Shown here: in pieces, positions 25,929-34,953 of the stretch
How positions within the stretch are numbered: position 1 is the stretch's first letter
How the letters are laid out: every line of letters begins with the position of its first letter
Notes under the pieces: generated by a model
The model's input: the letters and a program-made list of their open reading frames with translations, nothing else
Told to the model about the DNA's origin: nothing
Databases searched by the model: none
NCBI GenBank assembly: GCA_035943995.1
Contig: DASZBS010000056.1
Location: forward strand, 8,265-72,264
Length of the DNA stretch: 64,000 nucleotides
Reading direction: 5' to 3'
DNA from: Vulcanimicrobium sp035943995
Lineage (GTDB): Bacteria; Vulcanimicrobiota; Vulcanimicrobiia; Vulcanimicrobiales; Vulcanimicrobiaceae
Translations under genes and position numbers: made by a program

Positions 25929-28900
25929 GTGGACCTCTGGCAACGCTTCGCTGACGGGTGGCACGACGCGCTCCTGGCCTTCGACCGTGAGCTGCGCGTC
26001 GTTGCGGTGAACGCTCGGGCCGCGGCGCTGTTCGGTGCGGCGCCCGAAGCGCTGGTCGGGCGCCGGCTCAGCACCGTCGCCCCGGCCGCAGCCGCCGTGC
26101 TGGAGCCGCTCGTCGCGCGCGCGTTCGACGAGCTGTCCGTGTTCGCGAACGATTTGCGGCCGTTCGAAGGCGACGAGCCGTTCAGCGTGATGACGCACCG
26201 CCTCGCGGGCGACGACGCGATCGCGTTCAACCTGCACCGCGAGCGCGACGGCAACTGGCCGACGGACGACGGCTGGGCGCATCGCGAGCTGGCGTTCGCG
26301 AACCGCCTGCTGCAGGCGTACACCGACAACACGTCGCTGGGCTTCGTCCGCTGGGATCACGAGTTTCGCGTCGTCGAGTGGTCGGCGCGCGCGGCGGAGA
26401 TCTTCGGCTGGACGTTCGACGACGTCCGTGGGCGCAGCTTCGAAGAATTCGGGCTGGTCTATCTCCCGGACGCGCCGCGCGTGGCCGACGCGGGCCGCGC
26501 GATGCAAGCCGGGCCGGGGACCGCGGACGTGTCGGAGAACCGCAACGTCACCAAGGACGGGCGCGTGTTGCACTGCCGCTGGTTCAGCTCGCGCATCCCG
26601 ATCGACGGCTCGTTTCAGGTCGTATCGCTCGTCGACGATGTCACGGACACAGTCCGTGCGCGAGCCGCGGCGCTGCAGAACGAGCAGCGCTTTCGGTCCG
26701 TGTTCACCAACGCCGGCGACGCGATGATGCTGATCGACCCGAGCGGGATCGTAACGCACGCCAACGCCGCCGCGCAGCGCACGTTCGGCGCACCCGCGTC
26801 GAGCCTGGTCGGACGCCCGTACGGCGATCTGATCGCCGAGGAGAGCGGTTGGATCGGGCGGTCGTCGTTCAGCCGCGTACTGCTCGGTGAGACGGTCGGC
26901 GAGTCGCTGCGCATGCGCCGCCTCGACGGCTCGACGTTCCCGGTCACCACGTCGACGGCACCGATCCGGGTGGGCGACCGCATCGTCGGCGTCGTCACGA
27001 CGGCCAAGGACATGAGCGCGTTCGTCGAAGCGACCGCGTCGCTGGAGGCCAGCGAGGAACGCTTTCGCTCGATCTTCGACTACAGCCCCGAGCCGATGCT
27101 CGCGCTGGCGCTCAACGGCACGATCGTGCGCGCGAACGCCGCGGCCGCGCGCGAGTACGGCGGCAGCATCGACGACATGCTCGGGCATCCCGCGGGCGAG
27201 TTCCTGACGTCGTCGGAGCTCGAAGACGCGAACCGCGCGTTCAAATCCGCGGCGCGCGGCACCGCCGTCACGCTGGAAGCGCTCGCGCTGCGCGCGCAGG
27301 GCCCGCCCGTGTCCGTGCTGGTGACGTTCATCCCGATCGTTTTCCGCGGCGCGATCACCGGCGTGCACCTGGTGGCGCGCGACCTCACGGCGGTGCGCCG
27401 TGCAGAGCGCGAGGTGGCCGTGCAGAGCGACCGCTTGCGCGAGCTGTACCTCGTCGCGGCGTCGGCGGACGCGACGCCCGAGATCCTCATCGCGTCGACG
27501 ATCGACGCCGGTTGCCGGCTGCTGCGCATGACCGCGGGCTCGCTCTACGACGCGGAGGCGGACCGCAGCGTGTCGACCGTCGGCAACCCGATCCCGCGCC
27601 GCCTCGCGCGGCTCGCGCTCGCGACGGACGGCGCGCTCGCGCTCGACGACCTCAGCGGCGTGCCGTATCTCGGCGAGGCGGAGTTCGGCGAGCAGCCGCC
27701 GGGCGCGTACGTCGGCACCGCGATCGAAGTCGGCGGCGTGCGCTACGGCTCGCTGTCGTTCGCGGCGGAGGAGCCCCGCGCGGAGCCGTTCACACCCAGC
27801 GATCGCGATCTCGTGCAGCTGATGGGCGTGCTCGTGAGCTCCGCGATCGAGCGCGGTCACTCGCGCGCGCGGCTCAAGCACCTCGCGTACAACGACCAGC
27901 TCACGGCGCTGCCCAACCGCGCGTGGTTCGTCGAGCGCCTGCGCGACGAGCTCACGCTCGCGCGCGCGGCGAAGATGCGCGTCGCGGTGATGTTCCTGGA
28001 CCTCGACCGGTTCAAGGACATCAACGACTCGCTCGGCCACGCGCTGGGCGACCGCATGCTGCGCGTGATCGCCGACCGCCTCACCGCGGTGGTCGGCAGC
28101 GAGGGCCTCGTCGCGCGGATGGGCGGCGACGAGTTCATCGTGCTGATCGGCAGCGACCCGGCGACGGAGCTGCTCGACGAGCTCGCGCGGCGCATCATCG
28201 CGGCGATCGACGAGCCGCTCGTCATCGACGGCTACGAACAGTTCGTCACCACGTCGATCGGGATCGCGATCTGCCCCGACGACGGCGACGACGCCGACGC
28301 GCTCATCAAGCACGCCGACGTCGCGATGTACCGCGCGAAGGAGCGCGGGCGCAACACGCACCAGTTCTTTACGCCCGCGCTCGCGGCGAGCTTGCGCACG
28401 CGTCTCGCCCAGGAGAAGTCGCTGCGCAAGGCGCTCGAGCGCGACGAGTTCGTACTGCACTACCAGCCGCAGTTCGAGCTCGACGGCGAACGGCTCGTCG
28501 CGTTCGAGGCGCTCGTGCGGTGGCAGCATCCGGCGCTGGGCCTGATCGGCCCGGACCAGTTCATTCCGAGCGCCGAGATGAGCGGGCTGATCGTCGACCT
28601 CGGCGACTGGGTGCTCGAAACCGCATGCCGCGAGATTCGCACGTGGCAAACGACCGTGCCGGGATTGCGGCTGGCGGTGAACTTGTCGGCGCGGCAGTTC
28701 CACCAAACCGCGCTGACCGGCAAGATCCGCGAGATCCTCGCGCGCACCGGCCTGCAGCCGGATCATCTCGAGATCGAGATCACCGAGTCCGTCGCCATGA
28801 GCGACGCCGCGATCTCGATCCAGATCCTCGAGGAGCTGGGCCGCGCCGGCGTGCGGCTCGCGGTCGACGACTTCGGCACGGGTTACTCCTCGCTGGGCTA

Positions 28901-29183
28901 TCTGCGGCGCTTCCCGCTCGACAGCCTCAAGATCGACAAGTCGTTCGTGCGCGAGATCCCCGTCGAGCCCGACGCCGCGACGATCGTGCGCACGGTGATT
29001 GGGATGGCGCACAGCCTGGGCCTGGAGGTCTGCGCCGAAGGGGTCGAGACCGCGGACCAGCTCGAGTTCCTGCGGGCCGAGGGCTGCGACCGCGTCCAAG
29101 GCTTCCTATACGGCCGGCCGATGGCGGCCGAGGACGTCGAGGCCTTCCTTGCCCGGCGCGGGATTCGGGCCGCCGTCGGGTAA
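25929..29183 (+). CDS. PAS/GAF sensor diguanylate cyclase-phosphodiesterase (GGDEF-EAL)
   Basis: The 1084-residue protein has about four PAS domains (roughly 10-110, 130-250, 255-370, 375-490), a GAF-like domain (about 505-650), a GGDEF domain with an intact GGDEF at 732-736, and an EAL domain with EAL at 860-862, EITES, DDFGTGYSSL and LKIDKSFV. It makes and/or degrades cyclic di-GMP; which activity dominates cannot be told from sequence. No membrane helix is seen, so it should be a cytosolic sensor. Start is GTG 25929. Confidence 0.92.
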   Translation: MDLWQRFADGWHDALLAFDRELRVVAVNARAAALFGAAPEALVGRRLSTVAPAAAAVLEPLVARAFDELSVFANDLRPFEGDEPFSVMTHRLAGDDAIAFNLHRERDGNWPTDDGWAHRELAFANRLLQAYTDNTSLGFVRWDHEFRVVEWSARAAEIFGWTFDDVRGRSFEEFGLVYLPDAPRVADAGRAMQAGPGTADVSENRNVTKDGRVLHCRWFSSRIPIDGSFQVVSLVDDVTDTVRARAAALQNEQRFRSVFTNAGDAMMLIDPSGIVTHANAAAQRTFGAPASSLVGRPYGDLIAEESGWIGRSSFSRVLLGETVGESLRMRRLDGSTFPVTTSTAPIRVGDRIVGVVTTAKDMSAFVEATASLEASEERFRSIFDYSPEPMLALALNGTIVRANAAAAREYGGSIDDMLGHPAGEFLTSSELEDANRAFKSAARGTAVTLEALALRAQGPPVSVLVTFIPIVFRGAITGVHLVARDLTAVRRAEREVAVQSDRLRELYLVAASADATPEILIASTIDAGCRLLRMTAGSLYDAEADRSVSTVGNPIPRRLARLALATDGALALDDLSGVPYLGEAEFGEQPPGAYVGTAIEVGGVRYGSLSFAAEEPRAEPFTPSDRDLVQLMGVLVSSAIERGHSRARLKHLAYNDQLTALPNRAWFVERLRDELTLARAAKMRVAVMFLDLDRFKDINDSLGHALGDRMLRVIADRLTAVVGSEGLVARMGGDEFIVLIGSDPATELLDELARRIIAAIDEPLVIDGYEQFVTTSIGIAICPDDGDDADALIKHADVAMYRAKERGRNTHQFFTPALAASLRTRLAQEKSLRKALERDEFVLHYQPQFELDGERLVAFEALVRWQHPALGLIGPDQFIPSAEMSGLIVDLGDWVLETACREIRTWQTTVPGLRLAVNLSARQFHQTALTGKIREILARTGLQPDHLEIEITESVAMSDAAISIQILEELGRAGVRLAVDDFGTGYSSLGYLRRFPLDSLKIDKSFVREIPVEPDAATIVRTVIGMAHSLGLEVCAEGVETADQLEFLRAEGCDRVQGFLYGRPMAAEDVEAFLARRGIRAAVG

Positions 29184-29193
29184 AAGCGCGGGC

Positions 29194-30468
29194 GTGGACA
29201 CGCTCGCTCCCGCCCAGGCCGTCGACCGGGAGGCGATGGCGTCGCGTTATCGCGCGAACCGCCGCCGCACCGCCGGCCTGTTCGCCACGATCGCGCCGGA
29301 CGCGTACGAAGACCGGCCGCTTCCGCTGCGCCACCCGTTCGTGTTCTACGACGGGCACATCCCCGCGTTCGCGTTCATCACGCTGGTTCGCGATGCGCTG
29401 AAGCGGCCGTCGGTCGACCTCGAGCTGGAAAAGCTCTTCAACCGCGGGATCGATCCGCGCGACGCGACGGTCGCGGCGCAGCACGCGCGCTCGGCGTGGC
29501 CCGATCGCGCGACCGTGCGGCGGTTCACCGCGGCGTGCGACGCGGCGATCTTCGACGCGTACGCGACGGCGCAGCTCGACGACCCGTCCAATCCGAACCT
29601 CGTGCACGCGCAAGCGGCGTACAACATCCTCGAGCACGAGGAGATGCACCACGAGACGCTGTCGTACATCATCCACCGGCTCGCGCGCGACAAGCAGCGC
29701 GGGATCCTCGCGGAGCACCACGACGTCGCCCCGCCGCGGCGCGAGCCGATCGCGATCCCGGCCGGCCGCGCGACGCTGGGCGCGCGCCGCGACGCGATCC
29801 CGTTCGGCTGGGACAACGAGTTCGACGAGCACGTGGTCGACGTGGGAGCGTTCGGCGTGGACGCGTACGACGTCACGAACGGCGAGTACATGGAGTTCGT
29901 GCGCGACGGCGGGCCGGTGCCGGTCAACTGGTTCGAGCAGGACGGCGCGTGGATGCTGCGCGCGATGTTCGAGGATCTCCCGCTGCCGCTGTCGTGGCCG
30001 GTGTGGTGTACGCAGGAGCAGGCCGCGGCGTTCGCGCGCTGGAGCGGCGGCCGGCTCATGACGGAGCCCGAATATCACCGTGCCGCGTACGGCACGCCGG
30101 CGGGCGACGAGCGCGCGCACCCGTGGGGCGACGACGCGCCCGATCCCGCGCGCCACGGCAACTTCGGCTGGCGCCGCTTCGATCCCGAACCCGTGTGCTC
30201 GTCCCCGCACGGAGCGAGCGCGTTCGGCGTGCACGACCTCGTGGGTAACGGCTGGGAGTGGACGGCGACGCCGTTCGCGCCGTTTTCCGGCTTCACGCCG
30301 ATGGCGTCCTATCCGCTGTACTCCACGGACTTCTTCGACGGCATGCACTACGTGATGAAAGGCGCCGCACCGGTGACCGCTTCGTCACTGGTGCGGCGCT
30401 CGTTCCGCAACTGGTTCTACTTCGACTATCCGTACATGGACGCGGCCTTCCGCCGCGTGTACGACTAG
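29194..30468 (+). CDS. egtB: EgtB-like sulfoxide synthase (DinB plus FGE-sulfatase domains)
   Basis: The N-terminal DinB-like domain carries the iron-binding EHEEMHHE motif. The C-terminal half is a formylglycine-generating-enzyme-type domain (DVTNGEYMEFVRDGG, GGRLMTEPEYHRAAYG, DLVGNGWEWTATPFAPF, VRRSFRNWF). In ergothioneine synthesis EgtB couples cysteine or glutamylcysteine to hercynine. Start GTG 29194 is ten bases after the GGDEF-EAL stop; ATG 29236 is an alternative. No EgtD methyltransferase is adjacent, so the exact substrate (ergothioneine or a related thiohistidine) is uncertain. Confidence 0.85.
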   Translation: MDTLAPAQAVDREAMASRYRANRRRTAGLFATIAPDAYEDRPLPLRHPFVFYDGHIPAFAFITLVRDALKRPSVDLELEKLFNRGIDPRDATVAAQHARSAWPDRATVRRFTAACDAAIFDAYATAQLDDPSNPNLVHAQAAYNILEHEEMHHETLSYIIHRLARDKQRGILAEHHDVAPPRREPIAIPAGRATLGARRDAIPFGWDNEFDEHVVDVGAFGVDAYDVTNGEYMEFVRDGGPVPVNWFEQDGAWMLRAMFEDLPLPLSWPVWCTQEQAAAFARWSGGRLMTEPEYHRAAYGTPAGDERAHPWGDDAPDPARHGNFGWRRFDPEPVCSSPHGASAFGVHDLVGNGWEWTATPFAPFSGFTPMASYPLYSTDFFDGMHYVMKGAAPVTASSLVRRSFRNWFYFDYPYMDAAFRRVYD

Positions 30469-30497
30469 CAGCGAATCTCGCTACATCGGCCCGCTCG

Positions 30498-31283
30498 CTA
30501 CTTCGGTGGGGGCATGTAGTGGAATTTCTTCAGCGTCTCCTGGCCCTGCGGACCGCGGACGAGCGCGACAAAGTCTTTGCCCAGCGCGGCGTTCTTCGCG
30601 TTCTTGGTCACCGTCATCGAGTACGTCGACGTGACGTTGTACTTCTCGTCGATCGTGATCGGCTCGAACTTCGCGGGGTTGACGTCCGAGGCGAACGTGA
30701 TGCCTGCGTTCGCCTTGGGGCCGATCGCGTCGACGACGTCGCTGCCCTTCTCGCTCGCGACGGCGATGTTCTTGCGCACGTTGGTGACGAAGTCGAAGCC
30801 GTAGTCGGCGGCGGCGTTCTGGATCACTTGCGACGCGAGGCGCCCGACCGCTGACGTCGGCGTGCCCATCGACAGCTTCACGCCGGGGTTGGCGAGATCT
30901 TTGAGGCTGTGCACCTTGGCGGGATTGCCTTTGGGGACGAGGATCATCTCTTTGTTTTGCAGCACCGGCGTGGGCGGCTCGATGAGCTGCACTTCTTTGT
31001 CGAGCACGGTGCTGCCGGCCAGAACGACGTCCACGGGCTCGTTGTTGTCGATGCGCTTGCCGATCTCGGCGCCGCCCAGGTACTCGACCTTGACCTTGAC
31101 GCCCTTGTGCTTGGTCTCGAACTGCTTGATGAGCTGCGTGAACGCGCCTTTCGCGTTGGACGCGACGAGCGCGCTGATCTCGCCGCTCTCCGCGGCCGCG
31201 GGGCGCGAGCCGGCTGGGACGACGACGGCGAGCAATGCGGCGGCCGTAACGAGCGCAAACGTGCGCGACAGTCTGGTGTGCAT
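30498..31283 (-). CDS. Periplasmic ModA-like extracellular solute-binding protein
   Basis: A signal peptide (FALVTAAALLAVVVPAG) precedes a 235-residue binding domain of the molybdate/anion ModA type: AFTQLIKQFETKHKGVKVKV, PVDVVLAGSTVLDKEV, KLSMGTPTSAVGR. Similar proteins in other genomes accompany oxalate or organic-acid genes. It follows the OxlT-like gene by 18 bases and is the last gene of the operon starting at 34875. No ABC permease or ATPase is adjacent, so how it delivers its ligand is unclear. Confidence 0.75.
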   Translation of the reverse strand: MHTRLSRTFALVTAAALLAVVVPAGSRPAAAESGEISALVASNAKGAFTQLIKQFETKHKGVKVKVEYLGGAEIGKRIDNNEPVDVVLAGSTVLDKEVQLIEPPTPVLQNKEMILVPKGNPAKVHSLKDLANPGVKLSMGTPTSAVGRLASQVIQNAAADYGFDFVTNVRKNIAVASEKGSDVVDAIGPKANAGITFASDVNPAKFEPITIDEKYNVTSTYSMTVTKNAKNAALGKDFVALVRGPQGQETLKKFHYMPPPK

Positions 31284-31301
31284 TGGCTTTCCTCTTCTTC
31301 T

Positions 31302-32594
31302 CTAGGTGGCCGTCGCGGCGGCGGCAGGTGAGACCGGCAGGGCGCCTCGGTTGCGCAGGTCGCGCTCGCGCAGCGGCCGCAGCACGAACATCGCCATGAA
31401 CGCCGCGACGATGTTGAACGCGGCGGCGATCGCGAGCACCGCGGTCCAGTTGCCCGTCTTCGCGGTAATGACGCTTGCGAGCGGCACCAGCAGCGACGCC
31501 GTGCCCTTCGCGGTGTAGAGCATGCCGTAGTTGGTGGTCGCGTACTTCTGGCCGAAGTGGTCGCGCGTCGTCGCGGGGAAGATGCTGTAGATCTCGCCCC
31601 AGGCGAAGAACACGAGCCCGGACAGCAAGACGAACGCGACGGGCGTCGTGCCGTACTGCATCAGCGCGAAGATCCCGATTCCTTCGAGCAGAAACGCGCC
31701 GAACATCGTCGTCTCGCGCCCGATCTTGTCCGAGACGAACCCGAGCAGCGGGCGCGTGATCCCGTTCATGATGTTGTTGAGCGAGAGCGCGTACGTGAGC
31801 GCGGGCGCGGTGATCGCGAACAGCGTGACTGGGAAGTTGTTGATGTACCGGTCGTTGGCGATCGGCGCGAGCTGCGCGACGGCGGTCAGGCCGCCCGACG
31901 CGACGAGCACGAACATGACGTACATCACGTAGAACACCGGCGACGTGAGCACCTCGCGCGGGACGAAGTCGCGGTTCCCGACGAGCACGCGCGGGCTCAC
32001 CTTCTGCTTCTCCGGCGACGCTTTGGGTGGCGTGATGAGCAGCATCGAAACACCCAGGATGACCAAGCCCTGCAGGATGCCGAAGAACAAGAACGTGTGC
32101 TCGTAGCCGCTGTTCTTGATCATCACGGTCAGCGGGATCACGGTGACCGCCGCGCCCGCGCCAAAGCCGGCCGACGTGAGGCCCGCCGCCAAGCCGCGGC
32201 GCCCTGCGAACCACTTGAGCGCGTTGCCGATGCACGTGCCGTACACGATCCCCGCGCCGATCCCCGCGACCACGGCGGCGGTGTAGAGTACCGCCAAGCT
32301 GTGCGCGTTCGCGTCGATCACCCAGGCGATGCCGGCGAGCACGCCGCCGATCGCCACCATGACCCGGGGCCCGTACTTGTCGACGAGCGCCGCCTCGAAC
32401 GGGACGAGCCACGTCTCGACGACCACGAAGATCGTGAACGACACCTGGACCGCGGCGCGGCCCCACCCGTTCGTCTGCACGAGCGGGTCGACGAACACCG
32501 TCCAGCCGTATTGCAAGTTCGCGATCATCGCCATGCAGATGACGCCGGCGACGAGCTGGACCCACGGATTACGCAAAGCGGTCGGCATTACCAC
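31302..32594 (-). CDS. oxlT: MFS transporter, oxalate/formate antiporter (OFA) family
   Basis: The 430-residue protein has 12 membrane segments. Family traits include QYGWTVFVDPL near the first loop, AGIGAGIVYGTCIGNALKWF and GRRGLAAGLTSAGFGAGAA, which resemble OxlT. Exchanging oxalate for formate fits the formyl-CoA transferase two genes upstream. Oxalyl-CoA decarboxylase is not in the window, so the pathway is incomplete here. The substrate is inferred, and other monocarboxylates are possible for OFA members. Confidence 0.82.
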   Translation of the reverse strand: MVMPTALRNPWVQLVAGVICMAMIANLQYGWTVFVDPLVQTNGWGRAAVQVSFTIFVVVETWLVPFEAALVDKYGPRVMVAIGGVLAGIAWVIDANAHSLAVLYTAAVVAGIGAGIVYGTCIGNALKWFAGRRGLAAGLTSAGFGAGAAVTVIPLTVMIKNSGYEHTFLFFGILQGLVILGVSMLLITPPKASPEKQKVSPRVLVGNRDFVPREVLTSPVFYVMYVMFVLVASGGLTAVAQLAPIANDRYINNFPVTLFAITAPALTYALSLNNIMNGITRPLLGFVSDKIGRETTMFGAFLLEGIGIFALMQYGTTPVAFVLLSGLVFFAWGEIYSIFPATTRDHFGQKYATTNYGMLYTAKGTASLLVPLASVITAKTGNWTAVLAIAAAFNIVAAFMAMFVLRPLRERDLRNRGALPVSPAAAATAT

Positions 32595-32618
32595 ACCTTT
32601 CAGGCTTGGGTGAAAGAT

Positions 32619-33605
32619 TTATCTTTTCTGTAACGTCGTGTCGAGCAGCTTGGTGAGGGTGTACACGTGCTGCGAGGCCGGCACCGGGACGCCGAGCACG
32701 CCGCCGAGCTCGACGACCGCGCCGAGGATCACGTCGAGCTCGAACGGCCGGCCGAGCTCGACGTCTTGCAGCATCGACGTCTTGTGCTCGCCGACGCGGC
32801 GGGCGCCGTCCATCCGCTTGTCGATCGACACCGGCAGCGTGACGCCGAGCGCGTTCGCGAGCGACTGCGCTTCCTCCATGATCGTGCGGATCAGCGCCTC
32901 GGTATCGGGGTCGCGCATCATCCCCGCGATCGTCGCGCGCGTCAGCGCGGAGATCGGGTTGAGCGCGGCGTTGCCGAGGACTTTGAGCCAGATGTCGGGG
33001 CGCAGGTCGGGCTCGACCGGCGCCTTCAGCCCGCCGACGACGAACGCCGCGGCGATCTGCTCGAGCGCGTCGTCGGCGCCGCCGCCCGGGCGGCCCAGCG
33101 AGTAGCGCGTGCCTTCGATGTGCCGGATCACGCCGGGCGACTCGATCTCGGTCGACGAGAAGATCACGCAGCCGACGACGCGGTCGGGATCGAACGCAGC
33201 CGCCAGCTTTCCGCCGGGATCGACCGTCTGCAGCACCAGCCCGTCGTGCGGCCCGCCCAACCGCTGGAAGTACCACCACGGGATGCCGTTCTGCATGCCG
33301 ACGACGCGCGTGTGCGGCCCGATCAGCGTCTGGATCTGCGGCAGCACCGGGAGGATCTGATGCGCTTTGAGCGCGACGATCACGCAGTCGACGGTGCCGA
33401 CCGACGCCATGTCGTCCGTCGCCGCCAGCTGCGCCGAGAAATCGCCGCGCTCCGATTTCACCTGCACGCCGCCGCGCTCGCGCATCGCGGCGAGGTGCGG
33501 ACCGCGCGCGATCAGCGTGACGTCCGCGCCGCCGCGCGCGAGCGACGCACCGACGTACGCGCCGATGGCGCCGGCGCCGACGACCGCGTAGCGGCTGACC
33601 GCCAC
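32619..33605 (-). CDS. panE: 2-dehydropantoate 2-reductase family protein (PanE/ApbA)
   Basis: The Rossmann motif GAGAIGAYVGASLARGG lies at the N-terminus. The NADPH and catalytic segments of the ketopantoate reductase family follow (VALKAHQ, GMQNGIPWW, WLKVLGNAALNPISALT with Lys and Asn). The C-terminal part (HKTSMLQDVELGRPFELD) is also typical. It starts one base after the formyl-CoA transferase stop. In operons with CoA-transferases such enzymes may reduce other 2-oxo acids, so a role in pantothenate synthesis is not assured. Confidence 0.82.
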   Translation of the reverse strand: MAVSRYAVVGAGAIGAYVGASLARGGADVTLIARGPHLAAMRERGGVQVKSERGDFSAQLAATDDMASVGTVDCVIVALKAHQILPVLPQIQTLIGPHTRVVGMQNGIPWWYFQRLGGPHDGLVLQTVDPGGKLAAAFDPDRVVGCVIFSSTEIESPGVIRHIEGTRYSLGRPGGGADDALEQIAAAFVVGGLKAPVEPDLRPDIWLKVLGNAALNPISALTRATIAGMMRDPDTEALIRTIMEEAQSLANALGVTLPVSIDKRMDGARRVGEHKTSMLQDVELGRPFELDVILGAVVELGGVLGVPVPASQHVYTLTKLLDTTLQKR

Positions 33606-33606
33606 G

Positions 33607-34875
33607 CTAGAGCACGCCCGCCGCGTGCAGCGCGTGCGCGTCCGCGCCGTCCCAACCGATCTCTTTCAGAATCTCTTCGTTGTGCTCGCCGAGCAGCGGC
33701 GACGTCGTGATCTGCACCGGCGTGTCCGACAGCACCAGCGGACAGCCGACGGTCTTGAACGTTCCGCGCTGCGGATGCTCCACCTCGGCGATCATGTTGC
33801 GCGCGCGCAGCGACTCGTCCTCGATGAGATCTTTGGTGCTCATGATCGGGCCGCACGGCACGTCGATCGCGTTGAGCTTGTCGAGCACCTCGAACTTGGT
33901 GAACCCTTGCGTCCACGCCTCGACAGCGCCGAACACGTCTTCGAGGTGCGGCAGGCGCGCTTCGGGCGTCGCGAACGCGGGATCGTCGGCCAGTTCCGGG
34001 CGCCCGATCAGCTTCGCGAGCGGCGCCCACACGTGCGGCTGGATGATGACGTAGACGTAGTCGTTCGGACCGCCGGGCGCGCACCGCAGCGCGCCGCCGG
34101 GCTGGCCGCCGCCCGACGCGTTCCCCGAACGCGGCACGAAGTCGGTGAACTGCTTGTTCGGGTACTCGCGCAGCGGCCCGTGCGCGAGCCGCTGCTGATC
34201 GCGCATCTTCACCCGGATCAGGTTCAGCACCGAGTCTTGCATCGCGACGCTGACGCGCTGACCGCGCCCGGTGTGCGTGCGCTGGTAGAGCGCGGCGAGG
34301 ATCGCGGCGACCATGTGGATGCCGCTGCCGGAGTCGCCGATCTGCGGTCCGCTGCTCGTCGGCGGACCGTCCTCGAACCCCGTCGTGCTCATCCCGCCGC
34401 CCATCGCCTGCGCAACGGTCTCGTACGCTTTGAAATCCTCGAACTTGCCGGCGCCGAAGCCTTTGATCGACGCGTACGTGATGCGCGGGTTGATCGCGTG
34501 GATCTTCTCCCACGTGAAGCCTTGGCGGTCGAGCACGCCGGGCCCGAAGTTCTCGACGATCACGTCGCAATGCTCGAGCAGCTTGGTGAAGATCGCCTTG
34601 CCGTCCGGGGTCTTGGTGTTCAGCGTGATGCTGCGCTTGTTGCAGTTGAGCATCGTGAAGTACAGGCTGTCGACGTCGGGCAGGTCGCGCAGCTGGCCGC
34701 GCGTGATGTCGCCGCGGCCGGGCAGCTCCACCTTGATCACGTCGGCGCCGAGCCAGCCGAGGATCTGCGTGCACGACGGCCCCGCCTGGACGTGCGTCAT
34801 GTCGAGGACCTTGACCCCGTCGAGGGCCTTGCGGACCGGCTGCCCGTCAGCCGAAGAGGTGCCGTTGACCGTCAT
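33607..34875 (-). CDS. frc: Formyl-CoA:oxalate CoA-transferase-like protein
   Basis: The 422-residue class III CoA-transferase has THVQAGPSCTQILGWLGADV, KVELPGRGDITRG, catalytic Asp 181 in QIGDSGSGIH, a glycine loop (GNASGGGQPGGAL) and GGPNDYVYVIIQPHVW. These features fit formyl-CoA transferase closely and length matches (about 425). It would activate oxalate to oxalyl-CoA. It is the first gene of the operon continuing through the PanE-like, OxlT-like and binding proteins to 30498. Confidence 0.88.
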   Translation of the reverse strand: MTVNGTSSADGQPVRKALDGVKVLDMTHVQAGPSCTQILGWLGADVIKVELPGRGDITRGQLRDLPDVDSLYFTMLNCNKRSITLNTKTPDGKAIFTKLLEHCDVIVENFGPGVLDRQGFTWEKIHAINPRITYASIKGFGAGKFEDFKAYETVAQAMGGGMSTTGFEDGPPTSSGPQIGDSGSGIHMVAAILAALYQRTHTGRGQRVSVAMQDSVLNLIRVKMRDQQRLAHGPLREYPNKQFTDFVPRSGNASGGGQPGGALRCAPGGPNDYVYVIIQPHVWAPLAKLIGRPELADDPAFATPEARLPHLEDVFGAVEAWTQGFTKFEVLDKLNAIDVPCGPIMSTKDLIEDESLRARNMIAEVEHPQRGTFKTVGCPLVLSDTPVQITTSPLLGEHNEEILKEIGWDGADAHALHAAGVL

Positions 34876-34953
34876 TGCGGCCACCTTACCTGCGCGCCGC
34901 CGGGTTCCTCGCGAACGACGGGCGTCGGCGCCGCGGGCCGCGAAGCCGCGTTC

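Noticed and set aside
25758..29099. 1113-codon open frame on the minus strand
   Set aside because: It is antisense to the GGDEF-EAL gene, has low-complexity Arg/Asp/Val composition and no recognisable domain; a GC-skew shadow.
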